Made by a program: the position numbers and the translations under genes. The notes under the pieces are model-generated. The model did not search any database, was not told the DNA's origin, and saw only the letters and a list, made by a program, of their open reading frames with translations. A DNA stretch of 5,931 nucleotides. It comes from Calditrichaceae bacterium (lineage in GTDB: Bacteria > Calditrichota > Calditrichia > Calditrichales > Calditrichaceae). This document shows, piece after piece, positions 1 to 5,746 of this stretch (position 1 is its first letter; each line of letters begins with the position of its first letter). The stretch spans positions 1 to 5,931 of the forward strand of contig JAUXGF010000206.1 in assembly GCA_030622395.1 (NCBI GenBank), given 5' to 3'.

Positions 1-69
1 CCACGAAGACACAAAGACACTAAGAAATAATTAATTTTTAAATACTTAGAGCCTTAGAGCCTTTGTGGC
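1..69 (+). repeat. Dispersed intergenic element: inverted 8-bp-period arrays around an AT-rich centre
   Basis: The left arm (2-25) is three consecutive units of CACNAAGA, in which only the fourth base changes (G, A, T). The right arm (46-69) is TTAGAGCC twice followed by TTTGTGGC, also with an 8-bp period. Read on the other strand, the right arm gives CACAAAGG, CTCTAAGG and a third similar unit, so the two arms are diverged inverted arrays flanking an AT-rich core (about 26-45). A second copy in the opposite orientation lies at 5747-5800. The element ends about 44 bp before the kinase start, so it sits where that gene's promoter or leader would be. It may continue to the left of the window. 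Function is unknown. Confidence 0.8.
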
Positions 70-112
70 TACTTTCTTTGTTTATTGAGTTCAACAGAAC
101 ATGTGAGTTTAT

Positions 113-1474
113 ATGAAAAAAGTACAACATAGCGCAAAATTTGATTGGCTTATAAAAAACTATTTTTCAGATCCCAAGCGCCGGTTAAAACTAAAAGACG
201 GCGAGATTTTAATGCGTAAAGGACACAATAATAGCCGCCTCTATTTAGTGCGCAGTGGGAAGTTAAAGTCTTTTATGGAAGATGAAGAGGGGAGCTGGGA
301 AGATTCATTAATTATTGACCCGAATAACTTCGCAGGGGTTTTCAGCTTTTTTTCGAAGACATTTATTAGTATTGCCACTGTTAAAGCAATAACCGATTGC
401 GAAGTTGCTTATATAGATAACAGCCAACAGTTTATTCCGTCGGAAGACGCCCTTTGCATAGAGAAGCAATTTATGCCTGTGGCGGTCACCGAGCTGATGA
501 AACGCCAGCAAAGCCTCCGGGAAGTTACTAAGGAAAAGGAGCGCGCCTTAAAAAAATTGATGGAGAATGAAAAGCTGGCTTTGTTAGGACAAATGGCTGC
601 CGGCATTGCCCATGAATTAAACAACGCCGTTTCGGTATTGGCTCGAAATTCAAACTGGCTGGTGGAGCAGCTAAACCAACGCTGGCAAGACCCTAAAGAA
701 GCGGTTGTTTTTGAGTCGGGGCTGCTTAACGGGCGTATCCTTTCCAGCGGCGACGTGCGTAAACGAAAAAAAGAACTTCAAAAAAATCTTGCCCTTTCGG
801 ATCAGAACGCCGCGCTTCTTGCACAGACAGGGCTTAGCGATAAACAACTGACTAAGCTTTCTACAAAATTACAGAAGGACGCCCCAAATATGTATGAAAT
901 TTGGGAAATCGGCGCCACTTTTAATGATATGCTGATTGCCGCCGAGCAGTCTACGCATGTGGTCAAATCAATTAAAACACTGGGAGCTCAAAGCAGACTG
1001 CGCCAGCCCGGTTTGGATATCAATGAAAGTATCAATAACGCCATGGCTTTGCTGCGTCATAAATTAAAAATCATAACGGTTAATGTGGAGCTTAACCCCC
1101 TGCCGCCTATTACCGGCAATTTAGGGGAATTTGTGCAAGTCTGGACAAATCTAATCAAAAATGCCTGCGAATCTATGTGTCATTTGGAAAACTACGAACA
1201 TGAATTGACTATAAAAACCAAGATTATTAATGATCAAATTCAAGTTATTATCCAGGATAACGGACCGGGTATCCCGAAAAAGATATTACCTAATATTTTC
1301 CAGCCGAATGTAACGACAAAAATTTCCGGTTTATCTTTTGGATTGGGCGTGGGTTTAACTATTGTTCAACGAATTATTACAGAATATAACGGAACGGTTG
1401 ACGTAAAAAGTTCTGATAAGGGGGCAAAGTTTATTATACAAATACCAGTCGGAGGAAATTATGACCAAGCCTAA
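113..1474 (+). CDS. Soluble sensor histidine kinase with degenerate CNB-like N-terminal domain
   Basis: A 453-aa histidine kinase that should autophosphorylate and pass phosphate to the regulator encoded next. Residues about 20-105 resemble a cyclic-nucleotide-binding (CAP-type) beta-roll, ending in a typical stretch at 88-101 (ATV...TDCEVAYID). The phosphate-binding cassette is degraded: Val76 and Ser86 sit where the usual Glu and Arg are expected, so nucleotide binding is doubtful. A coiled coil (about 130-158) leads to the H-box GQMAAGIAHELNN with phospho-acceptor His167. The ATPase domain shows the N-box (VWTNLIKNACESM, 343-355), G1 (DNGPGIP, 382-388), an F-box-like IFQP (395-398) and a G2 glycine cluster (410-414). 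Between the H-box and the likely second dimerisation helix (about 266-296) lie some 80 extra, mostly helical residues. There are no transmembrane segments or signal peptide, so the protein is cytoplasmic. ATG 101 is followed at once by TGA, which leaves ATG 113 as the start; its ribosome site is weak. Confidence 0.9.
   Translation: MKKVQHSAKFDWLIKNYFSDPKRRLKLKDGEILMRKGHNNSRLYLVRSGKLKSFMEDEEGSWEDSLIIDPNNFAGVFSFFSKTFISIATVKAITDCEVAYIDNSQQFIPSEDALCIEKQFMPVAVTELMKRQQSLREVTKEKERALKKLMENEKLALLGQMAAGIAHELNNAVSVLARNSNWLVEQLNQRWQDPKEAVVFESGLLNGRILSSGDVRKRKKELQKNLALSDQNAALLAQTGLSDKQLTKLSTKLQKDAPNMYEIWEIGATFNDMLIAAEQSTHVVKSIKTLGAQSRLRQPGLDINESINNAMALLRHKLKIITVNVELNPLPPITGNLGEFVQVWTNLIKNACESMCHLENYEHELTIKTKIINDQIQVIIQDNGPGIPKKILPNIFQPNVTTKISGLSFGLGVGLTIVQRIITEYNGTVDVKSSDKGAKFIIQIPVGGNYDQA
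1451..1456 (+). promoter_or_regulatory. Strong ribosome binding site for the response regulator, inside the kinase gene
   Basis: GGAGGA lies 4 bases before ATG 1461 and within the last codons of the kinase. It fixes the regulator start and, with the 14-bp gene overlap, suggests translational coupling of kinase and regulator. Confidence 0.8.
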
Positions 1475-1943
1475 TATTCTATGCGTTGACGATCAACGAG
1501 AAGTTTTAGCCGCCTTAAAGAAAGACCTGGCTGTTCTCAATTCTCTTTTCAATATTATTGATTGCGAATCGGCTGCCGAAGCTGATGAAGTTATTAATGA
1601 ATTGGACGCCGACGGCGAGATGATCCCTTTAATTATTTGCGATCATATTATGCCCGGCGAGAACGGCGTTGATTTTTTAGCACGTATTAATGAGGATGAT
1701 CGTTTTAAAAATGTAAAGCGATTGTTGTTAACCGGCTTAGCCACCCATCAGGATACTATTCAGGCAATCAACTATGCACATATTGATTTGTATATCGAAA
1801 AACCGTGGGCTAAAGACGAACTCCTATCATTTGTTAAAATCCTTTTGACAAAATATTTGATTAATTCCGGTATCGATTACAGCGATTACATGTCTTTCAT
1901 GGATCAGCCGACTCTTTATAAAGAGCTGAAAAATCGGGTTTAG
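1461..1943 (+). CDS. Single-domain response regulator (CheY-like receiver)
   Basis: A 160-aa receiver protein, the likely phosphorylation partner of the upstream kinase, whose gene it overlaps by 14 bp. The receiver domain spans about residues 4-130. It has the acidic pair Asp10/Asp11, phospho-acceptor Asp61 in IICDHIMPGENG, the switch Thr91 in LLLTG and the conserved Lys114 in YIEKPW. The KPW ending is common in receivers of hybrid and RpfG-like proteins. A tail of about 30 residues (131-160) carries no recognisable DNA-binding or enzymatic domain, so output is probably through protein contact or a phosphorelay. The tail is longer than in plain CheY proteins and may be a docking segment. The target cannot be told from the sequence. 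Confidence 0.9.
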   Translation: MTKPNILCVDDQREVLAALKKDLAVLNSLFNIIDCESAAEADEVINELDADGEMIPLIICDHIMPGENGVDFLARINEDDRFKNVKRLLLTGLATHQDTIQAINYAHIDLYIEKPWAKDELLSFVKILLTKYLINSGIDYSDYMSFMDQPTLYKELKNRV

Positions 1944-1988
1944 ATTCTATGTTAATTAGTGTCTGAACGAAAATACAAATTTTTGTTA

Positions 1989-2134
1989 TTTTCCTACAGG
2001 GACGCCTTGCGGCGCGATCGAAGAGAGAAATCTGTAACTTCAATAATCTTAAGGGTTGTAAAATTTCTTCCCGACTAGTCGGGATCGCGCCACTCCGCAG
2101 GAGTCCCCGTGGGACAGGCGTCCCTGTGGGAAAA
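1989..2134. repeat. Element bounded by 19-bp inverted repeats
   Basis: Positions 1989-2007 and 2116-2134 are reverse complements with 18 of 19 bases matching (core ACAGGGACGCCT against AGGCGTCCCTGT). Inside lie a second inverted pair, GGCGCGATC (2011-2019) against GATCGCGCC (2083-2091), and the palindrome at 2069-2084. The nested symmetry suggests a folded non-coding element, or a mobile remnant of MITE type, about 146 bp long. No target-site duplication was identified. Confidence 0.65.
2069..2084. repeat. Perfect 16-bp palindrome TCCCGA-CTAG-TCGGGA
   Basis: A perfect self-complementary 16-mer. It shares its outer six bases on each side with two other palindromes in this window (4250-4265 and 4285-4300), while the central four bases differ. 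Confidence 0.85.
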
Positions 2135-2231
2135 TGACATTTTGGGTGTTCTGCAACAACATGTAAATCGTGATCGCGCCGCCCCGAGGGATCCGATTAA
2201 GAAATCTAAAGCTGAATGCTGCGGCACAAGC

Positions 2232-2245
2232 CGTCCCTGTGGGAA
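2232..2245 (+). repeat. Extra copy of CGTCCCTGTGGGAA
   Basis: These 14 bases are identical to 2119-2132, the right boundary of the inverted-repeat element just upstream. This looks like a solitary end or a fragment of a second copy. Confidence 0.6.
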
Positions 2246-2331
2246 TAGCTGAGCGCTGAATGCTCTCACATAAAACCTAAAAGATTTTAGACTATTTAAA
2301 CTTAACTTTTTACTATAAGGTAAGAGCAGAC

Positions 2332-4005
2332 ATGTCTGATAAAAATCTATTAAGGAAAAAATATCAGGAATGGAAAAATTTAATCCTGAACAAAAGTCTT
2401 GAGAAAAATCCCGAAATAAAAAACGATTTCACAACAGGTTCGTGGCTGCCTGTGGAACGGGTTTGTTTACCGGAGGAAATGACTGAGGAAGATTATATCA
2501 GAAAGTCAGGCTTTCCCGGCGAATATCCGTACACAAGGGGTGTTCAGCCTACAATGTACCGAGGCCGCTTTTGGACTATGCGTCAATATGCGGGTTTCGG
2601 CACGGCGGAGGAATCTAATAAAAGATATAAGTACCTGTTAAACCAGGGACAGACGGGTTTGTCCGTAGCCTTTGATTTGCCGACTCAAATCGGCTATGAT
2701 TCGGACGACCCTATAAGCGAAGGCGAGGTCGGTAAAGTAGGCGTAGCCATTGACACTTTAAAAGACATGGAAATTTTATTTAAAGGCATTCCCTTAGATA
2801 AAGTATCCACTTCGATGACTATCAACGCTCCCGCTTCTATTCTTTTGGCTTTTTATATTGCCGTCGGCGAAAAGCAAGGCGTTTCTAAAGACAAGCTGCG
2901 CGGAACAATTCAAAACGATATTTTAAAAGAATATATTGCCAGGGGCACTTACATATTCCCGCCAAAACCTTCCATTCGATTAATCACAAACATATTTGAA
3001 TATTGCTCGGCAGAAGTTCCCAAATGGAACTCGATCAGCATTTCCGGTTATCATATCCGCGAAGCCGGTTCTACGGCGGTTCAGGAAATTGCCTTTACTA
3101 TTGCCGACGGAATTGAATATGTAAAAGCAGCTTTAAAAGCAGGATTAGACGTCGATAGTTTTGCCGGCAGGCTGTCCTTCTTTTTTAACGCCCATAACGA
3201 TCTTTTTGAGGAAGCGGCTAAATTCCGCGCCGCAAGACGCATCTGGGCAAAAATAATGAAGGAAAAATTTCAGGCTAAAAACCAAAAATCCATGATGCTG
3301 CGTTTCCACACCCAAACAGGCGGCAGCACTTTATCGGCTCAGCAGCCGGATAATAATATTGTCCGCGTGGCAATTCAGACGCTCGCCGCTGTGTTGGGCG
3401 GCACGCAGAGCCTGCATACAAATTCAAGGGATGAGGCTTTAGGGCTTCCAACTGAAGACGCGGTGCGGATTGCTTTAAGAACCCAGCAGATTGTTGCCCA
3501 CGAATCAGGCGTTACTAATTCTGTCGATCCGCTGGCCGGGTCTTATTACGTAGAATCGCTTACCGATAAAATTGAAGAAGGGGTCTGGAAATATCTGGAT
3601 AAGATTGAGCAGATGGGCGGGATGATTCAGGCTATTGAAACCGGCTTCCCGCAGAAAGAGATTCAAGCCGCCGCATATAAATATCAAAGAGAAATTGAAA
3701 GCGGCGATAGAGTTGTGGTCGGGGTGAATAAATTCATGATAGACAAAGAAACACCGAAAGATATATTAAAAGTAGATCCCGAATTAAAAAAAATACAGAC
3801 AAAGAAACTCGAAAAAGTAAAAAGAAATCGTAATAACAATCTTGTTAAGCAAAAATTGCAGGCGTTAAAAAATGGAGCTGAACAAGCGGATGTTAACTTA
3901 ATGCCGCTTATCCTGGATGCGGTTAAGACTTATGCTTCAATCGGTGAAATATGTAATGTTTTAAGAGAAGAATTCGGCGAGTACCGGGAATCAATTGTTT
4001 TGTGA
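2332..4005 (+). CDS. Methylmalonyl-CoA mutase large subunit (catalytic domain only)
   Basis: A 557-aa catalytic subunit for the adenosylcobalamin-dependent interconversion of (R)-methylmalonyl-CoA and succinyl-CoA, in the cytoplasm. The TIM-barrel substrate domain is complete: [12 protein letters not shown] (65-76), [13 protein letters not shown] (84-96), [19 protein letters not shown] (109-127), [10 protein letters not shown] (191-200), [14 protein letters not shown] (233-246) and [20 protein letters not shown] (356-375). Tyr86, Arg204 and His241 match the substrate residues Tyr89, Arg207 and His244 of the Propionibacterium enzyme. The Tyr/Arg pair argues for methylmalonyl-CoA rather than isobutyryl-CoA mutase, which has Phe/Gln there. 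The protein stops after the linker region with no C-terminal cobalamin domain (no DxHxxG), so it belongs to the split type that works with a separate B12-binding subunit. No such gene is in the window. The start is supported by an AAGG-type site at 2317-2320. The epimerase gene lies 467 bp downstream. Confidence 0.95.
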   Translation: MSDKNLLRKKYQEWKNLILNKSLEKNPEIKNDFTTGSWLPVERVCLPEEMTEEDYIRKSGFPGEYPYTRGVQPTMYRGRFWTMRQYAGFGTAEESNKRYKYLLNQGQTGLSVAFDLPTQIGYDSDDPISEGEVGKVGVAIDTLKDMEILFKGIPLDKVSTSMTINAPASILLAFYIAVGEKQGVSKDKLRGTIQNDILKEYIARGTYIFPPKPSIRLITNIFEYCSAEVPKWNSISISGYHIREAGSTAVQEIAFTIADGIEYVKAALKAGLDVDSFAGRLSFFFNAHNDLFEEAAKFRAARRIWAKIMKEKFQAKNQKSMMLRFHTQTGGSTLSAQQPDNNIVRVAIQTLAAVLGGTQSLHTNSRDEALGLPTEDAVRIALRTQQIVAHESGVTNSVDPLAGSYYVESLTDKIEEGVWKYLDKIEQMGGMIQAIETGFPQKEIQAAAYKYQREIESGDRVVVGVNKFMIDKETPKDILKVDPELKKIQTKKLEKVKRNRNNNLVKQKLQALKNGAEQADVNLMPLILDAVKTYASIGEICNVLREEFGEYRESIVL

Positions 4006-4021
4006 GGGATAATGTAAAAGG

Positions 4022-4084
4022 GGAGTAATGGAGTGATGGAGTACTGGAGTATTGAAAACCATTACTCCAGTACTCCATTACTAC
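4022..4084. repeat. Inverted GGAGTNNT arrays forming a long hairpin after the mutase
   Basis: Four consecutive 8-bp units of GGAGTNNT (4022-4053) are followed by inverted units (4061-4084). The core stem is 16 perfect base pairs (4036-4051 with 4063-4078), extended outward by four more including one G-U. It begins 17 bp after the mutase stop, so it may end or attenuate transcription. No clean U-run follows, only CTTTA, so a classical terminator is not established. A related inverted fragment occurs at 4946-4969. Confidence 0.8.
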
Positions 4085-4140
4085 TCTTTAATGTTCCATT
4101 ATCGCAATTATAAGACGTCTGGCAAAACATATTTGTAACC

Positions 4141-4180
4141 GTTCACAGGTTCAGGGTTTAAGGTTCAGGGTTCAGGGTTA
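4141..4180 (+). repeat. GTTCANNG tandem array
   Basis: GTTC boxes start at 4141, 4149, 4163 and 4170. The first interval is 8 bp; later ones are 14 and 7 bp, so this array is less regular than its inverted partner at 4389-4440. Confidence 0.7.
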
Positions 4181-4249
4181 TCTGAGGAATCTGAACCATT
4201 TCCCCTTAGCTTTTTAAAACAGCGCGCTCCGACATATATACTGGAATAG

Positions 4250-4265
4250 TCCCGAAGCTTCGGGA
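4250..4265. repeat. Perfect 16-bp palindrome TCCCGA-AGCT-TCGGGA
   Basis: Second member of the palindrome set. The arms equal those at 2069-2084 and 4285-4300, and only the central self-complementary tetramer differs. Confidence 0.85.
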
Positions 4266-4284
4266 TAACCACTTCGTTCTGACA

Positions 4285-4300
4285 TCCCGACCGGTCGGGA
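4285..4300. repeat. Perfect 16-bp palindrome TCCCGA-CCGG-TCGGGA
   Basis: Third member of the set, only 19 bp after the second. The central tetramer is CCGG. Confidence 0.85.
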
Positions 4301-4314
4301 CGACACATATTTTT

Positions 4315-4336
4315 TGCCATAGGCATGCCTTTGGCA
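4315..4336. repeat. 22-bp near-perfect palindrome centred on AGGCATGCCT
   Basis: TGCCA (4315-4319) pairs with TGGCA (4332-4336) around the perfect 10-bp palindrome AGGCATGCCT (4321-4330). Only the T/T at 4320 and 4331 fails to match. It differs in sequence from the TCCCGA set. Confidence 0.75.
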
Positions 4337-4388
4337 TAAACCAATTACTGATCGGTATAAACAATTCACAAAAAGGAAAACGTTCCCT

Positions 4389-4440
4389 GAACTTTTGAAC
4401 TTTTGAACCTCTGAACCTTTGAACCTGTGAACCCGTGAAC
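4389..4440 (+). repeat. GAACNNNT array, seven boxes at exact 8-bp spacing
   Basis: GAAC occurs at 4389, 4397, 4405, 4413, 4421, 4429 and 4437 with no slippage. The three bases between GAAC and the closing T vary (TTT, TTT, CTC, CTT, CTG, CCG). This is the inverted counterpart of the GTTC array at 4141-4180. It ends 15 bp upstream of the epimerase ribosome site, so it lies in the leader or promoter of that gene. Confidence 0.85.
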
Positions 4441-4455
4441 TGCTACACACATTTT

Positions 4456-4461
4456 AAGGAG
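4456..4461 (+). promoter_or_regulatory. Ribosome binding site of the epimerase
   Basis: AAGGAG lies 11 bases before ATG 4473 and supports that start. No other in-frame ATG is as well placed. Confidence 0.7.
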
Positions 4462-4472
4462 AATATACATTC

Positions 4473-4877
4473 ATGATTACAGGAATAAATCATATAGGCA
4501 TAGCCGTAAAATCTCTTGAAGATCATATTCCGTTTTACAGGGATGTGTTAAATCTGCAATTTTTAGGGATTGAAAATGTGCCGGATCAAAAAATCAGGCT
4601 GGCTATGTTCAAGGCCGGCGATATTCAGATTGAGCTGCTTGAGCCGGTTTCGCCGGACAGCACAATCAATAAATATATTGAAAACAAGGGCGAAGGTTTG
4701 CACCATATTGCCTATCAAAGCGATAATATCGAAAATGATATCGAAGACCTCATAGAAAAAAATATTAGCATGATTGATGAAAAGCCGCGCAAAGGCGCAC
4801 ATGATACAAAAATCGCCTTTATTCATCCCAAATCGTCGGGAAAAGTTTTAACCGAGATTTGTCAGATTGATGGTTAA
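4473..4877 (+). CDS. mce: Methylmalonyl-CoA epimerase
   Basis: A 134-aa VOC-superfamily (glyoxalase-fold) enzyme that interconverts (S)- and (R)-methylmalonyl-CoA, supplying the isomer used by the mutase encoded upstream. Two beta-alpha-beta-beta-beta modules are visible. The first starts INHIGIAVKSLEDHIPFYRD (5-24) and includes IQIELLEP (51-58); the second starts EGLHHIAYQSDNIE (74-87) and ends VLTEICQ (125-131). The expected metal ligands are present: His7, Gln52, His78 (second of the HH pair) and Glu128. Length matches the family. The gene is 467 bp from the mutase gene with hairpins in between, so it may be transcribed separately. Its stop codon (4875-4877) lies inside the first unit of a TGG repeat array. 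Other VOC enzymes are possible, but the motifs and the neighbouring mutase make this call strong. Confidence 0.95.
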   Translation: MITGINHIGIAVKSLEDHIPFYRDVLNLQFLGIENVPDQKIRLAMFKAGDIQIELLEPVSPDSTINKYIENKGEGLHHIAYQSDNIENDIEDLIEKNISMIDEKPRKGAHDTKIAFIHPKSSGKVLTEICQIDG

Positions 4878-4904
4878 ATGGCTAAATGGTTGAATGGTTT
4901 AATG
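4871..4904 (+). repeat. TGGYTNAA array, four 8-bp units, overlapping the epimerase stop
   Basis: Units at 4871 (TGGTTAAA), 4879 (TGGCTAAA), 4887 (TGGTTGAA) and 4895 (TGGTTTAA), plus a trailing TG. The first unit supplies the end of the Gly codon and the TAA stop of the epimerase. In unit 2 the same T-A-A triplet follows C. Confidence 0.75.
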
Positions 4905-4945
4905 TCAGTTAGATTCTATCACTAACGCAGACAGTCCATTTTTCT

Positions 4946-4969
4946 ATTATTCCATCACTCCAATTCTTC
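4946..4969 (-). repeat. Short fragment of the GGAGTNNT family, inverted
   Basis: Read on the minus strand, the units are GAAGAATT, GGAGTGAT and GGAATAAT at 8-bp spacing. GGAGTGAT is identical to the second unit of the array at 4022-4053. Confidence 0.55.
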
Positions 4970-4984
4970 ACCCATGCTGAATTA

Positions 4985-5012
4985 TTGCTAATTTAAGAAT
5001 AGATGTTAAAAT
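4985..5012 (+). promoter_or_regulatory. Possible sigma-70-type promoter for the DUF2378-like gene
   Basis: TTGCTA (4985-4990) and TAAAAT (5007-5012) are separated by 16 bp and match 4/6 and 5/6 of the consensus. The predicted start falls near 5019, giving a very short leader that would begin at the GGGGA ribosome site (5020-5024). The region is AT-rich, so a chance match is possible. Confidence 0.3.
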
Positions 5013-5030
5013 ATAAAACGGGGATAAAAA

Positions 5031-5585
5031 ATGGAAATAAAAGGAACTGCCGTTACCTCAACGCCAAAATTTGTAAAAATAAAATTCGGCGATAGATTTG
5101 ATGAATGGATAAATTCTTTGCCTGAAGAATCAAAGAAAATCTTAACATCGCCGATAGATGTATCCGCCTGGTATCCTTTAACGGAAGCAGTAATTATACC
5201 AACTGAAAAAATCAGCGAATTATTTTATAACGATCCAAAAAAAGCAGCCTGGGAAGCGGGTAAATTCAGCGCTGATATTGCCCTGAAAGGTATCTATAAA
5301 ATTTTTATCAGAATCAGCTCGCCTTCTTTTATTTTAAGCCGCGCCGGTAATATATTTTCAACATATTACAAACCATCCGATATTAAGGTAGTGGAAAACT
5401 TATCTAAAAAGGTTGTGATGGAATTTGATGATTTTGTAGAATCCGATCGTTTAATAATGTACCGCATTGCAGGATGGATAGAGCGAGCTCTCGAAATGAC
5501 CAATTGTTCCGGAATAAATATAGACGTCGCTCATTCGCTTAGCGAAGGGAAACCGCTTACAACAATTACTATTGAATGGGCATAA
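5031..5585 (+). CDS. DUF2378/TIGR02265-like protein, function unknown
   Basis: A 184-aa soluble protein with no signal peptide or membrane segment. The layout (N-terminal region with FGDRFDEWINSLPEES at 19-34, then WYPL at 47-50, then FYNDPKKAAWEAGKFSADIALKGIYKIFIRISSP at 65-98) resembles the TIGR02265/DUF2378 family first noted in myxobacteria; this assignment is from memory of the pattern. The C-terminal part ends in short beta strands (about 163-183). It has only one Cys (159) and one His (168), so no metal site or haem ligand set is obvious. The start is supported by GGGGA at 5020-5024. The beginning of a paralogue lies 251 bp downstream. The biochemical role is not known; a small sensory or ligand-binding domain is a guess. 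Confidence 0.6.
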   Translation: MEIKGTAVTSTPKFVKIKFGDRFDEWINSLPEESKKILTSPIDVSAWYPLTEAVIIPTEKISELFYNDPKKAAWEAGKFSADIALKGIYKIFIRISSPSFILSRAGNIFSTYYKPSDIKVVENLSKKVVMEFDDFVESDRLIMYRIAGWIERALEMTNCSGINIDVAHSLSEGKPLTTITIEWA

Positions 5586-5622
5586 GTGGAATTTGAATCA
5601 GACTGATTATAATCGCGTAGCC

Positions 5623-5652
5623 CAACATTAATCCCGAAAACGGGCGTTGTTG
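5623..5652 (+). terminator. Possible hairpin terminator after the DUF2378-like gene
   Basis: CAACA (5623-5627) pairs with TGTTG (5648-5652), and CCCG (5633-5636) pairs with CGGG (5641-5644) across an AAAA loop, with an internal loop between the two stems. ATATTTTA follows. The structure is interrupted and the U-run is poor, so the call is tentative. Confidence 0.3.
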
Positions 5653-5662
5653 ATATTTTAAG

Positions 5663-5693
5663 TAGGAATTAGGAATTAGGAATTGGGAATTAG
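5663..5693 (+). repeat. TAGGAAT array, four 7-bp units
   Basis: Units start at 5663, 5670, 5677 and 5684 (the last is TGGGAAT), followed by TAG. The 7-bp period sets it apart from the 8-bp arrays elsewhere in the window. Confidence 0.75.
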
Positions 5694-5713
5694 CCCCGCC
5701 GTGAATAATCACT

Positions 5714-5743
5714 CGCCTGCAGGCGCCGTCCGCCTGGGGCAGG
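5714..5743. repeat. GC-rich palindrome and bulged hairpin
   Basis: CGCCTGCAGGCG (5714-5725) is a perfect 12-bp palindrome. Alternatively CCTGC (5716-5720) pairs with GCAGG (5739-5743) and AGGCG (5721-5725) with CGCCT (5731-5735), leaving loop CCGTC and a GGG bulge. It directly abuts the repeat copy at 5747-5800. Confidence 0.65.
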
Positions 5744-5746
5744 TAA

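Larger units (their letters stand above)
1944..2331. other. Gene-free stretch between the two-component pair and the mutase
   Basis: No credible coding region is visible in these 388 bp. The middle is made of repeat modules listed separately (1989-2134, 2069-2084, 2232-2245). GATCGCGCC occurs at 2083-2091 and 2172-2180, with its complement at 2011-2019. GCTGAATGCT occurs at 2212-2221 and again at 2255-2264. The AT-rich 3' part (about 2270-2320) should hold the mutase promoter; TAGACT (2288-2293) and TACTAT (2311-2316) with a 17-bp spacer are a weak candidate only. No clear rho-independent terminator follows the response regulator. Confidence 0.6.
4006..4472. other. Gene-free, repeat-packed stretch between mutase and epimerase
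   Basis: These 467 bp contain no believable gene. In order they hold a GGAGTNNT inverted array (4022-4084), a GTTC array (4141-4180), two TCCCGA-NNNN-TCGGGA palindromes and a third imperfect palindrome (4250-4336), and a GAAC array (4389-4440) that ends 15 bp before the epimerase ribosome site. No convincing promoter was picked out for the epimerase. Confidence 0.75.

Noticed and set aside
113..1943. Two-component pair as regulator of the mutase and epimerase genes
   Set aside because: The regulator has no DNA-binding domain, and nearness across a 388-bp repeat-filled gap is not evidence of control.
1970..1991. Terminator after the response regulator
   Set aside because: The AT-rich near-palindrome ACAAA/TTTGT leaves only a two-base loop and lacks a GC stem.
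2075..2269. 64-aa minus-strand reading frame
   Set aside because: It is made almost wholly of the inverted-repeat modules, has no ribosome site and gives a low-complexity translation.
4389..4440. CRISPR-like array
   Set aside because: Units are 8 bp with no spacers of CRISPR length and no cas genes nearby; this is a degenerate tandem repeat.
4214..4450. 78-aa minus-strand reading frame
   Set aside because: Its N-terminal part is a translation of the GAAC array and the rest covers the palindromes; it has no protein-like features.
4563..4826. 87-aa minus-strand and 61-aa plus-strand (4570-4755) frames inside the epimerase gene
   Set aside because: Both are shadows of a well-supported gene in another frame.
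4908..4926. Hairpin GTTAG/CTAAC downstream of the epimerase as a terminator
   Set aside because: It has only five base pairs and a nine-base loop with no adjacent U-run; it is too weak to call.
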